From positions 1 through 6,436 of the forward strand of contig JAFUBK010000032.1 in NCBI GenBank assembly GCA_017460245.1: a stretch of 6,436 nt of DNA, written 5' to 3'. The translations under genes were made by a program, and so were the position numbers. Below are positions 1 through 6,429 of the stretch, piece by piece. Position 1 is the first letter of the stretch; each line of letters starts with the position of its first letter. The stretch is from Bacilli bacterium. Lineage in GTDB: Bacteria; Bacillota_I; Bacilli_A; RF39; UBA660. The notes under the pieces are model-generated. The model saw only the letters and a list, made by a program, of their open reading frames with translations, searched no databases and was not told the origin of the DNA.

Positions 1-25
1 ACATTTTAATATATCATATCTCAAA

Positions 26-31
26 AAGGAG
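26..31 (+). promoter_or_regulatory. Ribosome binding site of queH
   Basis: AAGGAG lies five bases before the ATG at 37, which is an ideal Shine-Dalgarno arrangement and fixes that start. The 25 bases upstream are AT-rich and could hold a -10 element, but a -35 element would fall outside the window, so I do not call a promoter. Confidence 0.85.
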
Positions 32-36
32 TTAAA

Positions 37-648
37 ATGAAAATCAATTATCAATTAGAATTAGAAAAAATTATTGCCAATCTATCAGCTAAACCAACCT
101 TACTACTGCACGCTTGCTGCGGAGTTTGTAGTAGTTATGTTTTAGAATATTTAACGAAATATTTTGATATTACTGTTCTTTATTACAACCCAAATATCTA
201 TCCAGAAGAAGAATATCAAAAAAGGCTAGAAACTCAAAAAGAAATTATAAAAAAAATGAAATTAGACATCGAAGTTTTAGAAATAGGTTATAATGACCAA
301 GATTTTTGGGAAATTGCCAAAGGTTTAGAAAAAGAAAAAGAAGGCGGAGCCAGATGTAGTAGGTGTTATTATTTAAGACTTGAACAAACAGCTTTATTAG
401 CCAAAGAAAAAAATTTTGACTATTTCACAACAACACTGTCAGTAAGTCCGTACAAAGACTCACAAAAATTAAATAAAATAGGCATGCAATTAGAAGAAAA
501 ATACAATCTAAAATATTTATATTCGGATTTTAAGAAAAAAGATGGTTATAAGCGTAGTAATGAACTAGCTAGAATATACGGCCTATATCGTCAAGATTAT
601 TGTGGCTGTAAATATTCAAAAGAAGAAAGGTTATTAGTTAGTAAGTGA
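37..648 (+). CDS. queH: Epoxyqueuosine reductase QueH
   Basis: QueH reduces epoxyqueuosine to queuosine in tRNAs with GUN anticodons (Tyr, His, Asp, Asn), the last step of queuosine synthesis in the cytoplasm. It is the non-orthologous alternative to cobalamin-dependent QueG (family formerly DUF208). The 203-residue protein has the usual family length and all its cysteine motifs: HACCGVC at residues 25-31, CSRC at 107-110 and CGC at 189-191. These cysteines are the expected iron-sulfur and redox residues. Other family signatures are YNPNIYP at 50-56, the TTTLSVSPYKD stretch at 131-141 and RQDYCGC at 185-191. The start is fixed by a strong Shine-Dalgarno. The gene ends in TGA, which matters for the genetic-code question raised by the ABC subunit 2 gene. 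It sits four bases before the deacetylase gene and is probably cotranscribed with it, although no functional link is obvious. No other queuosine gene is in the window, so the cell may salvage precursors or make them elsewhere. Confidence 0.95.
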   Translation: MKINYQLELEKIIANLSAKPTLLLHACCGVCSSYVLEYLTKYFDITVLYYNPNIYPEEEYQKRLETQKEIIKKMKLDIEVLEIGYNDQDFWEIAKGLEKEKEGGARCSRCYYLRLEQTALLAKEKNFDYFTTTLSVSPYKDSQKLNKIGMQLEEKYNLKYLYSDFKKKDGYKRSNELARIYGLYRQDYCGCKYSKEERLLVSK

Positions 649-649
649 T
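645..649 (+). promoter_or_regulatory. Weak ribosome binding site overlapping the queH stop
   Basis: GTGAT, matching the 3' part of the AGGAGGTGAT consensus, overlaps the queH TGA (646-648) and lies three bases before the ATG at 653. A better purine match (AGAAAGG, 624-630) is too far upstream to serve this start directly. The arrangement suggests the deacetylase is translated mainly by ribosomes finishing queH. Confidence 0.4.
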
Positions 650-652
650 TAT

Positions 653-1810
653 ATGAAAAAGAAGTATGTTATTGTTTTAGTAGGTATAGTAATACTTAGT
701 TTATTATTTGTATTATTCAAAGCACCCAAATTTGAAATAAAAACTCATGAAGTATTATTTGGACAAGCTTTTAAACCAGACTATAAAGTGACACGTTTCG
801 GAAAAAATTACACAAAAAACACCAAAATTTCCACCAAAATAAACACTAAAAAGTTAGGGACATATGATGTTACCTATAAAGTAAAAATAGGTTTAATAAA
901 TTTTACAAAAAAAGCCAAAGTTGAAGTAATTGATAAGACCAAACCAGAAATAACATTATTAGGTGCAAATCCATTTAACTATTATATTGGTGATACCTTT
1001 ATAGATCCCGGTGTTACAGCTATAGACAATGCTGATGGTAATATTACTAAAAATGTAAAAACAAAAAACAACGTTGACACAAAAAAAGAAGGGATATACA
1101 CCATTAAATATTCAGTAAAAGATAAAAGTAATAACAAAACTTCTATTGAAAGAGAAGTTAAAGTGCTCGCAGCTGAAACAGGCGAGCGCCAAGGCGCTAT
1201 TTATCTAACATTTGATGACGGACCCAATGAGGGCACTACTAATGTTATTTTAGACATTTTAAAAGCTGAAAATGTTCCAGCTACATTTTTTGTTACTAAC
1301 AGAGGGCCTGACGAATTAATAAAAAGAGAATATGACGAAGGCCATACAGTCGCTCTTCATACATATACGCATAATTATCAAACATGTTATACATCAGTTG
1401 AAGGATATTTTGATGACCTAAACAAAGTAAGCCAGCGTGTTAAAAATATCATCGGCGAAGAATCAAAAATAATCAGATTTCCTGGTGGCTCATCTAACAC
1501 AGTTAGTAAAAAATATAACGAAGGAATTATGACAAAATTGACTTCCGAAGTATCTAACCTTGGATATCATTATTTTGATTGGAACATATCTTCAGGCGAT
1601 GCCGGTGGAAATACTACAGCCGATGGCGTTTATAATACTGTTGTAAATCAGCTAAAAAAAGATCGCGCCAATATTGTTTTAATGCATGATATAAAACCAT
1701 ATACCAGAGATGCTTTAAGTTCCATAATTAAATATGGTAAAGAAAATGGATATTCATTCGAAAAAATCACTATGAGAACACAAGAATATCATCAAAAGGT
1801 TAATAATTAA
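653..1810 (+). CDS. Membrane-anchored polysaccharide deacetylase with Ig-like modules
   Basis: Predicted extracellular carbohydrate esterase family 4 enzyme that removes acetyl groups from N-acetylated cell-wall glycans, most likely peptidoglycan (PgdA-like, a lysozyme-resistance activity in the family). Residues 1-4 are basic and 5-22 form a hydrophobic helix with no clear cleavage site, suggesting an N-terminal membrane anchor. Residues about 25-93 look like a first Ig-like beta module. Residues about 98-172 match a DUF5011-type Ig-like domain (DPGVTAIDNADGNIT region at 118-132). The catalytic domain fills 180-380 and is complete: TFDDGP at 186-191 (catalytic and metal Asp), HTYTH at 236-240 (metal His), RFPGG at 275-279, DW at 309-310 and LMHD at 343-346 (catalytic His). 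The protein is therefore predicted active. The Ig-like modules probably space the enzyme off the membrane. It lies four bases after queH and its stop codon is inside a terminator hairpin, so it closes that operon. A chitin or other glycan substrate cannot be excluded. Confidence 0.92.
   Translation: MKKKYVIVLVGIVILSLLFVLFKAPKFEIKTHEVLFGQAFKPDYKVTRFGKNYTKNTKISTKINTKKLGTYDVTYKVKIGLINFTKKAKVEVIDKTKPEITLLGANPFNYYIGDTFIDPGVTAIDNADGNITKNVKTKNNVDTKKEGIYTIKYSVKDKSNNKTSIEREVKVLAAETGERQGAIYLTFDDGPNEGTTNVILDILKAENVPATFFVTNRGPDELIKREYDEGHTVALHTYTHNYQTCYTSVEGYFDDLNKVSQRVKNIIGEESKIIRFPGGSSNTVSKKYNEGIMTKLTSEVSNLGYHYFDWNISSGDAGGNTTADGVYNTVVNQLKKDRANIVLMHDIKPYTRDALSSIIKYGKENGYSFEKITMRTQEYHQKVNN
1165..1198 (+). 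repeat. GC-rich overlapping inverted repeats inside the deacetylase gene
   Basis: GCTCGC (1165-1170) is complementary to GCGAGC (1182-1187) across an 11-base loop, and AGCGCC (1185-1190) is complementary to GGCGCT (1193-1198). The arms share bases, so the two hairpins exclude each other. The 34-base patch is about 68% GC in a window near 30%, and it encodes the linker between the Ig-like and catalytic domains. The base pairing is read directly from the sequence; any function is unknown. Confidence 0.5.
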
Positions 1811-1820
1811 CCTTTTTATT
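1794..1820 (+). terminator. Intrinsic terminator of the queH-deacetylase operon
   Basis: AAAAGGTTAA (1794-1803) and TTAACCTTTT (1807-1816) form a perfect 10-bp stem with a three-base loop, followed by a T-rich tail. The stem includes the deacetylase stop codon (1808-1810). With only two G-C pairs it is weak in energy, but its position and T tract fit a Rho-independent terminator. Confidence 0.7.
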
Positions 1821-1827
1821 TATTCAT

Positions 1828-1850
1828 AAAAGCCATTGAGCTTTTTTATT
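1828..1850 (+). terminator. Possible second terminator hairpin
   Basis: AAAAGC (1828-1833) pairs with GCTTTT (1840-1845) across a six-base loop, followed by further Ts. It is a short, weak stem directly behind the first terminator and may act as a tandem backup. Its T tail runs into the -35 element of the next promoter. Confidence 0.4.
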
Positions 1851-1877
1851 GACTATTATTAAATAAAAGCATATACT
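1849..1877 (+). promoter_or_regulatory. Sigma-A type promoter of the ABC exporter operon
   Basis: TTGACT (1849-1854) and TATACT (1872-1877) each match the -35 and -10 consensus at five of six positions and are separated by an optimal 17 bases. Transcription should start around 1884, giving a leader of about 25 bases. I see no convincing operator palindrome and no regulator gene next to it, so basal or constitutive expression is plausible. Confidence 0.75.
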
Positions 1878-1896
1878 GATAAGAGTGTAACAAAAG

Positions 1897-1902
1897 AAAG
1901 GA
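1897..1902 (+). promoter_or_regulatory. Ribosome binding site of ABC subunit 1
   Basis: AAAGGA lies seven bases before the ATG at 1910, good Shine-Dalgarno spacing that supports this start. Confidence 0.75.
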
Positions 1903-1909
1903 AACAAAT

Positions 1910-4114
1910 ATGAAAAATTTACTAAAATACTTAAAAAAATCAAGAATTGCCATACTTTTAGTATTTTTACTTTTAGTAGCACAAGCTTATTGTGATCTTG
2001 CTTTGCCAGGATATACTTCTGACATGGTCAACGTAGGAATTCAGCAGTCAGGAATTACTTCTGATGTTCCTACAGTAATTAGAGAAAGCAAATTAAATAC
2101 CTTATTATTATTTTCAAATAAAAAAGAAAAAAAAGAAGTACTAAAAAGTTACAAGTTATTAGAAAAAAATAAAACCAACATTTCAAAATATCCGCTTTTA
2201 GAAAAAGAAAATATATATATTTTAAAAGGTAATGCAACGGTAAATTTATCGAAATTTTTCAAAAAAACATTTACCATTGACAATTACATAAATACTAATA
2301 AAGATATAAAAGTAAATTTATTAAATAAAATTCCAAACAGTAAAGAATTAGAACAGTTAGATATTTACAGCCTCTTAACTGTTCTGCCAGAAAATGTTTT
2401 CAATGAAATAAAAAATAACGCAAATAAACAAATAAATAAAACAGAAGACTCAATTTTAACCCAAGCCGCTATTAGTCTAGTAAAAACAGAATATCAAGAA
2501 ATAGGTATTAATACTGATAATATTCAAACAAATTATATTATAAAAACTGGTAGTTTAATGCTTTTAGTAGCTTTTATAAGCATGTTTATTACTATTATAG
2601 TTGCTTATTTTTCTTCCAAAATATCAGCCACTTTAGGAAAAGACTTACGAAATAGTGTATTTACTAAAGTATTAGGTTTTTCATCCGCTGAATTTAAGCA
2701 ATATTCAACAGCTTCCTTAATAACCAGAAGCACCAATGATATTCAGCAAGTTCAAACATTATTAGTAATGCTACTGAGAGTCGTTTTCTATGCCCCAATT
2801 ATGGCAATAGGTGGAATTATTAAAGTGCTAAACACTAATACACAAATGACTTGGATAATCGCTGTTGCCGTTGCTATTATTTTCTTATTTGTTATAATTC
2901 TTTTTGCAGTAGCAATGCCAAAATTTAAATTAATGCAAAAATTAATAGACAAATTAAACTTAGTTTCAAGAGAAACTTTATCAGGCCTTAGCGTCATAAG
3001 AGCATTTTCAAAAGAACAATATGAAGAAAAACGTTTTGACAAAGCCAATACAAATCTTATGAAAACAAATCTATTTGTAAACCGAACTATGGCCTTAATG
3101 ATGCCAATAATGATGCTCATTATGAATATAATAATGGTAACAATTATTTGGGTCGGCGCCAAACATATCGACTTAGGAAACATGCAAGTCGGAGATATGA
3201 TGGCCTTTATGCAATATACAATGGAAATAGTCATGTCGTTCCTAATGATATCAATGATTTCAATTGTTCTTCCGCGTGCACTAGTGTCAGTAAATCGTAT
3301 TAACGAAATAGTTGAGACAAAGCTTCTTATTACTAATCCTAAAACAGCTAAAGACTTTGATAAAGAAAAAAAAGGAATCGTTGAATTTAGAGACGTTAGT
3401 TTCAGATACCCAGATGCCGACTATGACGTCATTACCGATATAACATTTACCGCAATGCCCGGACAAACAACTGCCATTATTGGCTCAACAGGTTCAGGAA
3501 AAAGCTCAATTGTTAATTTAATTCCTAGATTTTTTGATGTCAACGATGGGCAAATACTAATAGATGGAGTTAATATAAAAGAAGTTAATCTAAAAGATTT
3601 AAGAAAAAAAATAGGTTTTGTGCCACAAAAAGGAATTCTATTTTCTGGAACAATTCGTTCCAACATCACATATGGAAATGAAAACATTTCAGACCTTGAG
3701 ATAGATAAAGCTTTAGAAATATCTCAATCAAAAGAATTTGTTTGTGAACTTGATGAGGGAATTGATTCAAAAATTTCCCAAGGTGGCAAAAACGTTTCAG
3801 GTGGACAAAGACAAAGACTATCAATTGCTAGAGCTATAGCCATAAATCCCGATATCTTTGTTTTTGACGACAGCTTTTCCGCTTTAGATTTTAAAACAGA
3901 TGCCAAATTAAGACATGATTTAAAACAAATAACCAAAGACAAAACAGTAATTATCGTAGCTCAAAGAATAAGCACAATTATGAATGCTAACCAAATAATA
4001 GTCTTAGAAGAAGGCAAAATAGTTGGCAAAGGTACACACCAACAATTAATGAAAAATTGCGAAGTATATAAACAAATAGCCTTATCGCAATTATCAGAAG
4101 AGGAGGCGAAATAA
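1910..4114 (+). CDS. Heterodimeric ABC exporter subunit 1 (degenerate-site half-transporter)
   Basis: Half-transporter of the LmrC / TM287 type: one six-helix membrane domain fused to one ATPase domain, pairing with the next gene product to form an exporter in the cytoplasmic membrane. Membrane helices lie near residues 11-33, 213-235, 285-307, 312-335, 395-416 and 433-457. About 180 residues between helices 1 and 2 form a large, Lys/Asn-rich, presumably extracellular insert. This makes the protein 734 residues instead of the usual 570-600; such an enlarged loop is known to me in clostridial relatives. The ATPase domain has Walker A GSTGSGKSS (525-533), Q-loop Gln573, intact signature VSGGQ (629-633) and Walker B IFVFDD (649-654). 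Asp654 replaces the catalytic Glu and Gln685 replaces the H-loop His. These changes mark the noncatalytic ATP site of a heterodimer, not decay. The stop codon overlaps the start of subunit 2 by one base. The exported substrate (drug, lipid or peptide) cannot be read from sequence. Confidence 0.93.
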   Translation: MKNLLKYLKKSRIAILLVFLLLVAQAYCDLALPGYTSDMVNVGIQQSGITSDVPTVIRESKLNTLLLFSNKKEKKEVLKSYKLLEKNKTNISKYPLLEKENIYILKGNATVNLSKFFKKTFTIDNYINTNKDIKVNLLNKIPNSKELEQLDIYSLLTVLPENVFNEIKNNANKQINKTEDSILTQAAISLVKTEYQEIGINTDNIQTNYIIKTGSLMLLVAFISMFITIIVAYFSSKISATLGKDLRNSVFTKVLGFSSAEFKQYSTASLITRSTNDIQQVQTLLVMLLRVVFYAPIMAIGGIIKVLNTNTQMTWIIAVAVAIIFLFVIILFAVAMPKFKLMQKLIDKLNLVSRETLSGLSVIRAFSKEQYEEKRFDKANTNLMKTNLFVNRTMALMMPIMMLIMNIIMVTIIWVGAKHIDLGNMQVGDMMAFMQYTMEIVMSFLMISMISIVLPRALVSVNRINEIVETKLLITNPKTAKDFDKEKKGIVEFRDVSFRYPDADYDVITDITFTAMPGQTTAIIGSTGSGKSSIVNLIPRFFDVNDGQILIDGVNIKEVNLKDLRKKIGFVPQKGILFSGTIRSNITYGNENISDLEIDKALEISQSKEFVCELDEGIDSKISQGGKNVSGGQRQRLSIARAIAINPDIFVFDDSFSALDFKTDAKLRHDLKQITKDKTVIIVAQRISTIMNANQIIVLEEGKIVGKGTHQQLMKNCEVYKQIALSQLSEEEAK
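4101..4106 (+). promoter_or_regulatory. Perfect ribosome binding site fixing the subunit 2 start at 4114
   Basis: AGGAGG lies seven bases before the ATG at 4114, inside the last codons of subunit 1. A consensus Shine-Dalgarno plus the one-base stop/start overlap (TAATG) strongly supports 4114 as the true start of subunit 2, even though the frame meets a TGA at codon 18. Confidence 0.9.
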
Positions 4115-5913
4115 TGCACGGACCACGAGGTGAAAAAGCCACTGAAAAAGCTAAAGATTTTAAATGAACATTTAAAAAACTTTTAAAACTTTTAAACAAT
4201 TTCAAACTTCCAATCTTCTTTGTTGTAGTTTTTGCCATTGGTAGTGTTGTCTTCAATATTTTTGGTCCTAAAATTTTAGGAAATGCTACAACCGAAATTT
4301 TTAATGGCCTAATTTCCAAAGTATCAGGTGGCAGTGGAATTAACTTTGAAAAATTAGGCAAAATTCTTCTATTTTTAATTGGACTATACCTTTTAAGTGC
4401 ATTATTTAACTTTATTCAAGGATATATTATGAGTGGTGTTACTCAAAAATTTTCATATGATTTACGTGACAAAATTTCAAAAAAAATAAACAAATTACCA
4501 ATGAAATATTTTGACAAAAAACAAGCTGGTGACATTTTATCAAGAATAACTAATGATGTTGATACTATTAGTATGAATTTAAATCAATCACTAACCCAGT
4601 TAATAACTTCTGTAGCGACGATGATTGGTGTCTTAATTATGATGTTATCGATAAGCAAAATAATGACATTAGCCGCTCTTTCTATAATTCCCATAGTTCT
4701 AATAGTAATGCTAATAATAGTTAAAAAATCACAAAAACACTTTATCACTCAACAAGAATATTTAGGAAAAATTAATGGCCATATCGAAGAAATATATGGT
4801 GGCCATAATATAGTTAAAGCTTTTAATGGTGAAGAAAAAGCCATTATGCAATTTAACGATTTAAATGAAATATTATATACATCTGGGTATAAAAGTCAGT
4901 TTTTATCAGGATTAATGATGCCAATGATGAAATTTATTGGTAATATAGGTTACGTTGTAATTGTCATTCTCGGAGGATTCTTAGTTATTAAAAACAAATT
5001 GGAAGTAGGTTCAATCGTCTCATTTACACAATATATTAAAAATTTCACTCAGCCAATATCACAAATGGCTCAAATTGCCAACCTAATTCAAGCTCTAATG
5101 GCAGCTAGTGAAAGAGTTTTTGAATTTTTAGAAGAGGTAGAAGAACCGCAAGACTCAGAAAACGCTCTTGACAATTCAAAAATTGTTGGCAATATTAAAT
5201 TTGATCATGTGAAATTTGGATATAATGAAGATAAAATAATTATAAATGACTTTAATGCTGACATAAAAGCTGGAACCAAAATAGCTATTGTTGGTCCAAC
5301 GGGAGCTGGAAAAACAACCCTTGTAAAATTATTAATGCGCTTTTACGATGTAAATGGTGGCAGCATTGAAATAGACGGATACAATGTTAAAGATTACAAA
5401 CGCGGTGATCTTCGCCAAGCATTTGGCATGGTTCTTCAAGACACATGGTTATTTAGTGGTTCGATCGAAGATAATATCAAATACGGCAAACAAAACGCCA
5501 CTCATGAAGAAGTAGTATCTGCAGCCAAAGCTGCCCACATCAATCATTATATAAAAACCTTACCAGATGGGTACAAAATGAAAATTAATGAAGAATCAAG
5601 TAATATTTCAGCCGGTCAAAAGCAATTATTAACAATTGCTAGAGTAATTTTAGCAAATCCTAAAATTTTAATTTTAGATGAAGCAACAAGTAGCGTCGAT
5701 ACTAGAACCGAAATATTAATTCAAAAAGCAATGGATAATTTAATGAAAGGACGCACAAGCTTTATAATTGCTCATCGCCTTTCAACTATCAAAAATGCTG
5801 ATTTAATACTAGTATTACATGATGGTGATATCGTTGAACAAGGCACTCACCAGTCCCTACTTAAAAAAGAAGGATTCTATGCAAAACTATATAATTCGCA
5901 GTTTCAAAAGTAA
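4114..5913 (+). CDS. Heterodimeric ABC exporter subunit 2 (catalytic half-transporter), interrupted by an in-frame TGA at codon 18
   Basis: Partner of subunit 1, of the LmrD / TM288 type. Read from 4114 it spans 599 codons, the normal family length, with one TGA at 4165-4167. Beyond the TGA the same frame encodes helix 1 (about 32-52, followed by a GPKILGNATTEIF stretch) and helix 2 (about 83-105, ending in QGYIM) with no other stop or frameshift. Further helices lie near 161-180, 184-203, 268-292 and 304-327. The ATPase domain has Walker A GPTGAGKTT (394-402), Q-loop Gln442, Walker B ILILDE (518-523) with catalytic Glu523, and H-loop His554. Its signature ISAGQ (498-502) departs from LSGGQ, as expected for the subunit that contributes that motif to the degenerate site. 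The uninterrupted part is 4429-5913, which lacks helices 1 and 2 and would be a poor transporter alone. The gene may be a recent pseudogene, contain a base error, or be rescued by UGA readthrough. Confidence 0.85.
4165..4167 (+). other. In-frame TGA in ABC subunit 2
   Basis: The frame opened by the ATG at 4114 reads lysine, TGA, threonine here, between a conserved-looking DFK and a TFKKLL stretch. From memory, relatives often have Gly at this position (DFKGTLKRLL-like), so a GGA-to-TGA change fits. TGG (Trp), CGA or AGA (Arg) are also one base away. The TGA is followed by A, a context known to favour UGA readthrough in E. coli. Confidence 0.9.
4418..4422 (+). promoter_or_regulatory. Possible internal ribosome binding site before ATG 4429
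   Basis: AAGGA lies six bases before the in-frame ATG at 4429. It could start a truncated 494-residue product lacking the first two membrane helices. It may equally be chance, because it also encodes the Gln-Gly of a QGxI-type stretch that TM288-like proteins share. Confidence 0.3.
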
Positions 5914-5938
5914 GAAAGTTAGACTTTCTTTTCTTTTT
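5912..5938 (+). terminator. Intrinsic terminator of the ABC exporter operon
   Basis: AAGAAAGT (5912-5919) and ACTTTCTT (5923-5930) form a perfect 8-bp stem with a TAG loop, followed by TTCTTTTT. The stem takes in two bases of the subunit 2 stop codon. It is AT-rich, like the deacetylase terminator, but its position and T tract are convincing. Confidence 0.65.
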
Positions 5939-5948
5939 GGTGTATATT
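5920..5948 (+). promoter_or_regulatory. Possible promoter of the GNAT gene
   Basis: TATATT (5943-5948) matches the -10 consensus at five of six positions, and TAGACT (5920-5925), 17 bases upstream, matches the -35 at four of six. The -35 sits in the loop and second arm of the upstream terminator. It would give a very short leader of about 10 bases. Confidence 0.45.
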
Positions 5949-5954
5949 ATAACT

Positions 5955-5961
5955 AGGTGAT
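5955..5961 (+). promoter_or_regulatory. Ribosome binding site of the GNAT gene
   Basis: AGGTGAT matches the 3' part of the AGGAGGTGAT consensus and lies just before the ATG at 5965, with seven bases between its GG and the start codon. This supports that start. Confidence 0.7.
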
Positions 5962-5964
5962 AGT

Positions 5965-6429
5965 ATGATCAAATTATTAGATGAAAATTATATCGATCAA
6001 ATTGTAAATATTAGATATCTTATGCAATTTGAGGAACTAAATGTCAATTTAGATTTACTAAAACAAAATGAAAAACAACTAAAAGAAAAAACTAAAATAT
6101 ATTTACAAAATAATTTAAATAAAAACTTATACGTTTTTGGTTATATTTTAGATAATAAAATTATTGCTACAGCTTCATTATTAATTCATGAAAATTATCC
6201 AAGTTTTAATAATCTAGAAGGGAAAAAAGGGCGCATTAGTACTGTTTTCACTATTAAAGACTATAGGCATCAAGGGTATCAAAAAAAAGTTCTAAAAGAA
6301 CTATTACTGGCGGCTAAAAAACTAAACCTTAATTCAGTCAAAGTAAATTGTAACAATCCAATAGCTATAAATATATATAAAAGTCTTGGCTTCATTGAAA
6401 CAAAAAACACTTTTAAAATAAATTTATAA
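5965..6429 (+). CDS. GNAT family N-acetyltransferase
   Basis: Predicted cytoplasmic acetyltransferase of the GCN5-related fold, moving acetyl from acetyl-CoA to an unknown amine. The 154-residue length is normal for a single-domain GNAT. Residues about 1-50 form the variable helical N-terminus. A beta hairpin follows (VFGYILDNKIIATASLL, 57-73). Residues 90-97 form the strand leading to the acetyl-CoA pyrophosphate loop RHQGYQ (101-106), and NPIAINIYKSLGF (131-143) is the typical C-terminal motif. The loop departs from the R/Q-x-x-G-x-G/A consensus by having Gln106 at the last position. Similar GYQ loops occur in some GNATs as I recall, so this need not mean inactivity. The gene lies behind the ABC operon terminator with its own likely promoter and is probably expressed separately. 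Substrate is not predictable; antibiotic, polyamine or protein acetylation are all possible. The stop codon is intact seven bases before the window end, and any terminator would lie beyond. Confidence 0.85.
   Translation: MIKLLDENYIDQIVNIRYLMQFEELNVNLDLLKQNEKQLKEKTKIYLQNNLNKNLYVFGYILDNKIIATASLLIHENYPSFNNLEGKKGRISTVFTIKDYRHQGYQKKVLKELLLAAKKLNLNSVKVNCNNPIAINIYKSLGFIETKNTFKINL

Noticed and set aside
1..36. Promoter upstream of queH
   Set aside because: Only 36 bases are visible; TA-rich hexamers are present but a -35 element cannot be seen.
1910..4114. Subunit 1 as a decaying pseudogene because of its missing catalytic Glu and His
   Set aside because: The same substitutions are characteristic of the degenerate-site subunit in heterodimeric exporters, and the rest of the gene is intact.
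4114..4167. A 17-codon leader peptide or independent small gene ending at the TGA
   Set aside because: The 17 residues (ending in KAKDFK) look like the normal N-terminus of this exporter subunit family, and there is no reinitiation signal directly after the TGA.
4177..4194. Tandem 9-base repeat (AAACTTTTA twice)
   Set aside because: It encodes the amphipathic Lys-Leu-Leu pattern common before helix 1 in this family; two copies in AT-rich DNA need no special explanation, and no frame shift results.
2788..4361. Four open frames on the minus strand (2788-3234, 3421-3687, 3724-3942, 3987-4361)
   Set aside because: They lie antisense to the well-supported ABC exporter genes, have no recognisable domains, and read like reverse-frame shadows of conserved coding sequence.
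4429..5913. ABC subunit 2 as a natural short gene starting at 4429
   Set aside because: The sequence from 4114 to 4428 encodes the expected helices 1 and 2 in the same frame behind a perfect ribosome binding site, so 4429 is an internal methionine, not the ancestral start.
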